Under the pieces are notes generated by a model. It was not told the DNA's origin and made no database searches. It worked only from the letters and a program-made list of their open reading frames with translations. Both the position numbers and the translations under genes were made by a program. Positions 6,660 through 8,979 of a DNA stretch of 8,979 nt are shown here, in pieces. Source of the stretch: Streptosporangiaceae bacterium (lineage in GTDB: Bacteria > Actinomycetota > Actinomycetes > Streptosporangiales > Streptosporangiaceae); assembly GCA_025934635.1 (NCBI GenBank), contig JAICWX010000348.1:1-8979 (forward strand). The letters are read 5' to 3'. Position 1 is the stretch's first letter. Each line of letters begins with the position of its first letter.

Positions 6660-8979
6660 TCCGGCCTCCTCAGCGTGACCGTGTCGCCGTGCCCCGCGCC
6701 GAGCTCCGCACGGATGGTGGAGCTGGCCGGGCCGGCCAGCTCAGGGCGGCCGGGGTACGGTGTCTCCTCGGCCGGTATCGCGACACCGACCTGCGCGGCC
6801 CGCGGCAGGCCGGCCGCCGGCAGCCACACCACGTGGTCGGCCATCGGCACGACCTCGGCCGGGACCGTCACCCGGCCCCGGACGGCGGCCACGGTGACCT
6901 TATCGCCGTCGGCGATACCGGCCGCGGCCGCGGTGGTCGCGGACATCCGGGCCACCACTGGCCGGGCCGTCCCGGCCAGTGACGGCTCGCCGTCTTGCAT
7001 CCGCCCGTTGTCGAGCAACTGGCGCCAGGTCGCCAGCCGCACCGTGCTGCCCTGCGGGGTCTGCTCGGCTTCGTCGCGGATGACGTCCAGGCTCACCGGC
7101 AGCGGCAGCTCGGTACGCGCTCCGCGCCAGATGCCGAGCGCGGCCAGTTCGGCCCGCGCCGCCGCCGCGTCGGGCAGGCCCAGGTGGACGTCCATCTGGT
7201 CGGCGATCGCACTCAGCACGTACAGGTCGGTGCGGACCTCGGGGACTCGCAGCGCGGCCCGGAACGAGCCTCCGCGTCCCTCCCAGTTCACGAACGTCCC
7301 GGCCTTCTCCGCCACCGCCGCGACCGGGAAGACCACGTCGGCGCGGTCGGTGACCGCGCTCGCCCGCAGCTCGAGGCTGACCACGAACGGCGTCATCTCG
7401 ATGGCGTGCAGCGCGGCCTGCGGATCGGGCAGGTCAGCGGGATCGACCCCGGCCACCACCAGGGCGCCGAGCTCGCCGGCGGCGGCCGCGGCCAGCATGG
7501 CCGCGGTATCACGCCCCGGGGTGCCCGGCAGCGAGCTCTTGCCCCAGGCCCGGGCCACTTCGGTACGCGCCGCGGCGTCGGTCACCGGACGGCCGATGGG
7601 CAGCAGTCCGGGCAGGGCGCCGGCTTCGATGGCGCCCCGTTCGCCGGCCCGGCGCGGGATCCAGGCGAGCCGCGCGCCCGACGCGACCGCGAGCCTGGCT
7701 ACCGCGGCCAGCGCTCCTGGCACCTCGGCGAGCCGCTCGCCGGCCAGGATGACCGCACCGGGCGCGCTGAGCGCCTGTCCGGCCTCGGCCCAGGGACCGG
7801 CGGCTTTCCCCGCGGTTCCGGCGGCCAGCGCGGTCAGCGCGACCGCCTCCTCGCCCGGCCGGGCGGTCAGCAGCTGCCCGGAGAGCTTGACCAGTCCGGG
7901 GCTGGGCAGCGCGCCGATCGAGAACACCTGCTGGCCATGACGCCGGACCGCCTTGCGGAGCCGCAGGAAGACGATGGGCGACTCGTCTTCTGGCTCGAAG
8001 CCGGCCAGCAGCACGACGGGGGCCTGCTCCAGGTCGGCGTAGCTGACGCCGATGCCGCTCCCGGCCACGTGCGCGGCCAGGAACTGCTCTTCCTCGGCCG
8101 AGTGCGGGCGGGCCCGCATGTCGACGTCGTTGGTGTCCAGCGCGACCCGGGCGAACTTGGCGTAGGCGTACGCGTCCTCGAGGGTCAGCCGCCCGCCGGT
8201 GAGCACGCCCGCCCCGCGCGGTCCAGCCTCCTGGCCGCCCGGCGTACCCGGAGGCTGCGCGGCCGGGTACGGGGCGCCCCTGGCCGCGGCCAGGCCGGCC
8301 GCGGCCACCGCCAGCGCGTGCGGCCAGGACGCCGGGACCAGTACCCCGTTCTCGTCGCGGACCAGCGGGGTAGCCAGCCGGTCGGGCTGGGTGGCGTAGC
8401 TGAACGCCCACCGGCCCTTGTCGCAGTTCCACTCCTCGTTGACCGCCGGGTCCTCGCCGGCCAGCCGGCGCAGCACCCGGCCGCGCCGTACATCGGTACG
8501 CAGCCGGCAGCCGGAGGCGCAGTGCTCGCACACGCTCGGCACCGAGACCAGGTCGAACGGCCGGGCCCGGAACCGGTAGGCGGCCCCGGTGAGCGCGCCC
8601 ACCGGGCACACCTGCACGGTGTTGCCGGAGAAGTAGGAGTTGAACGGCTTGCCCTCGGCGGTGCCGATCATCTGGCTCGGGCCGCGCTCGATGAAGTCGA
8701 TGAAGGCGTCCCCGGCGATCTCCTCGGAGGTGCGCACGCACCGGGTGCAGGAGATGCAGCGCTCGCGGTCGAGCAGCACCTGGCTGGAGATCGGCACCGG
8801 CTTGTCGAAGGTCCGCTTGTCCTCGGTGAACCTGGTCTCGCCCTGGCCGTTGGACATGGCCTGGTTCTGCAGCGGGCACTCGCCGCCCTTGTCGCACATG
8901 GGGCAGTCGAGCGGGTGGTTGATGAGCAGCAACGCCATCACGCCCCGCTGCGCCTTCTCGGCTACCGCGGAGGTGAGCT
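6656..8979 (-). CDS. nuoG: NADH-quinone oxidoreductase subunit G (iron-sulfur, molybdopterin-type fold), 5' end outside window
   Basis: NuoG is the large peripheral subunit that relays electrons from NuoF/NuoE to NuoI. The frame is open to the window edge. Twelve codons upstream of the GTG at 8941 read [12 protein letters not shown], matching the conserved lead-in to [16 protein letters not shown], so that GTG is an internal Val and the N-terminal [2Fe-2S] domain lies beyond 8979. About 773 residues are visible. Counting that Val as 1, the N5 ligands are His9, Cys13, Cys16 and Cys22; the N4 ligands are Cys62, 65, 68 and 112; and the N7 ligands are Cys138, 141, 145 and 173 (C-x2-C-x3-C-x27-C). 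The rest is the catalytically inactive molybdopterin oxidoreductase-like region, with a C-terminal beta domain near [19 protein letters not shown] Gly/Pro/Ala-rich insertion lies at 219-244. The TGA overlaps the nuoH ATG. Confidence 0.97.
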   Translation of the reverse strand, partial: LTSAVAEKAQRGVMALLLINHPLDCPMCDKGGECPLQNQAMSNGQGETRFTEDKRTFDKPVPISSQVLLDRERCISCTRCVRTSEEIAGDAFIDFIERGPSQMIGTAEGKPFNSYFSGNTVQVCPVGALTGAAYRFRARPFDLVSVPSVCEHCASGCRLRTDVRRGRVLRRLAGEDPAVNEEWNCDKGRWAFSYATQPDRLATPLVRDENGVLVPASWPHALAVAAAGLAAARGAPYPAAQPPGTPGGQEAGPRGAGVLTGGRLTLEDAYAYAKFARVALDTNDVDMRARPHSAEEEQFLAAHVAGSGIGVSYADLEQAPVVLLAGFEPEDESPIVFLRLRKAVRRHGQQVFSIGALPSPGLVKLSGQLLTARPGEEAVALTALAAGTAGKAAGPWAEAGQALSAPGAVILAGERLAEVPGALAAVARLAVASGARLAWIPRRAGERGAIEAGALPGLLPIGRPVTDAAARTEVARAWGKSSLPGTPGRDTAAMLAAAAAGELGALVVAGVDPADLPDPQAALHAIEMTPFVVSLELRASAVTDRADVVFPVAAVAEKAGTFVNWEGRGGSFRAALRVPEVRTDLYVLSAIADQMDVHLGLPDAAAARAELAALGIWRGARTELPLPVSLDVIRDEAEQTPQGSTVRLATWRQLLDNGRMQDGEPSLAGTARPVVARMSATTAAAAGIADGDKVTVAAVRGRVTVPAEVVPMADHVVWLPAAGLPRAAQVGVAIPAEETPYPGRPELAGPASSTIRAELGAGHGDTVTLRRPE
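6665..6670 (-). promoter_or_regulatory. Ribosome binding site of nuoH
   Basis: AGGAGG on the minus strand lies within the last codons of nuoG, 5 nt before the first nuoH ATG and 8 nt before the second. A perfect core, it may favour the second ATG (6656). Confidence 0.75.

Larger units (their letters stand above)
1..8979 (-). other. nuo operon segment, nuoG to nuoM
   Basis: Seven consecutive complex I genes are read in one direction with overlaps of 4-8 nt or gaps of 0-4 nt. No space exists for a terminator or a conventional promoter between them, so they are most likely one transcript with coupled translation. The promoter and any regulator sites should lie upstream of nuoA, outside the window. 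No stretch without a gene exceeds 4 nt. Confidence 0.93.

Noticed and set aside
5094..7940. A plus-strand open frame of 948 codons antisense to nuoG, nuoH and nuoI
   Set aside because: Stop codons are rare in all frames of DNA this GC-rich. Its translation is a low-complexity Arg/Gln/His then Ser/Ala/Thr mix with no recognisable domain, while the opposite strand encodes complete conserved complex I subunits.
8281..8307. A tandem GGCCGCGGCC palindrome, considered as an operator or terminator
   Set aside because: It is inside the nuoG coding region, encodes an ordinary Ala-rich stretch, has no T-run after it, and similar GC palindromes recur throughout the window (for example 2418-2435).

Overview
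The window is a contiguous block of the nuo operon, which encodes respiratory complex I (the proton-pumping NADH:quinone oxidoreductase). Everything is on the minus strand. Reading in the direction of transcription, from high to low coordinates, the order is nuoG (5' end cut by the window edge), nuoH, nuoI, nuoJ, nuoK, nuoL and nuoM (3' end cut by the window edge). This is the usual bacterial G-H-I-J-K-L-M order. nuoA-F should lie beyond position 8979 and nuoN before position 1.

The DNA is very GC-rich, with G or C in almost every third codon position, and GTG starts are frequent. The long C-terminal tails on NuoH, NuoI and NuoJ also fit, notably the PGVYA and LLPDG motifs in NuoJ and the [10 protein letters not shown] motif in NuoH. 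Together these point to a high-GC actinomycete (Actinomycetota, Streptomyces/Streptosporangium/Frankia-like). I cannot place it more precisely from sequence alone.

The genes are packed without usable intergenic space. nuoG/nuoH, nuoI/nuoJ and nuoJ/nuoK overlap by 4 nt (ATGA or GTGA), nuoH/nuoI overlap by 8 nt, nuoK/nuoL are 4 nt apart, and nuoL/nuoM abut with no gap. I see no internal promoter, terminator, RNA gene, mobile element or repeat array. The block looks like a single transcript with translational coupling.

The subunits fit together as follows. NuoG and NuoI carry iron-sulfur clusters that pass electrons from the NADH end towards quinone. NuoH forms the quinone chamber with its neighbours. 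NuoJ and NuoK link that chamber to the proton-pumping arm, and NuoL and NuoM are the antiporter-like pumps. All the iron-sulfur ligands and nearly all the key charged membrane residues are present.

I found no undescribed system. The one striking anomaly is a short patch in nuoL (about 2370-2424). Here a normally conserved pump helix is heavily rewritten, including loss of a conserved histidine, while both flanks remain canonical.
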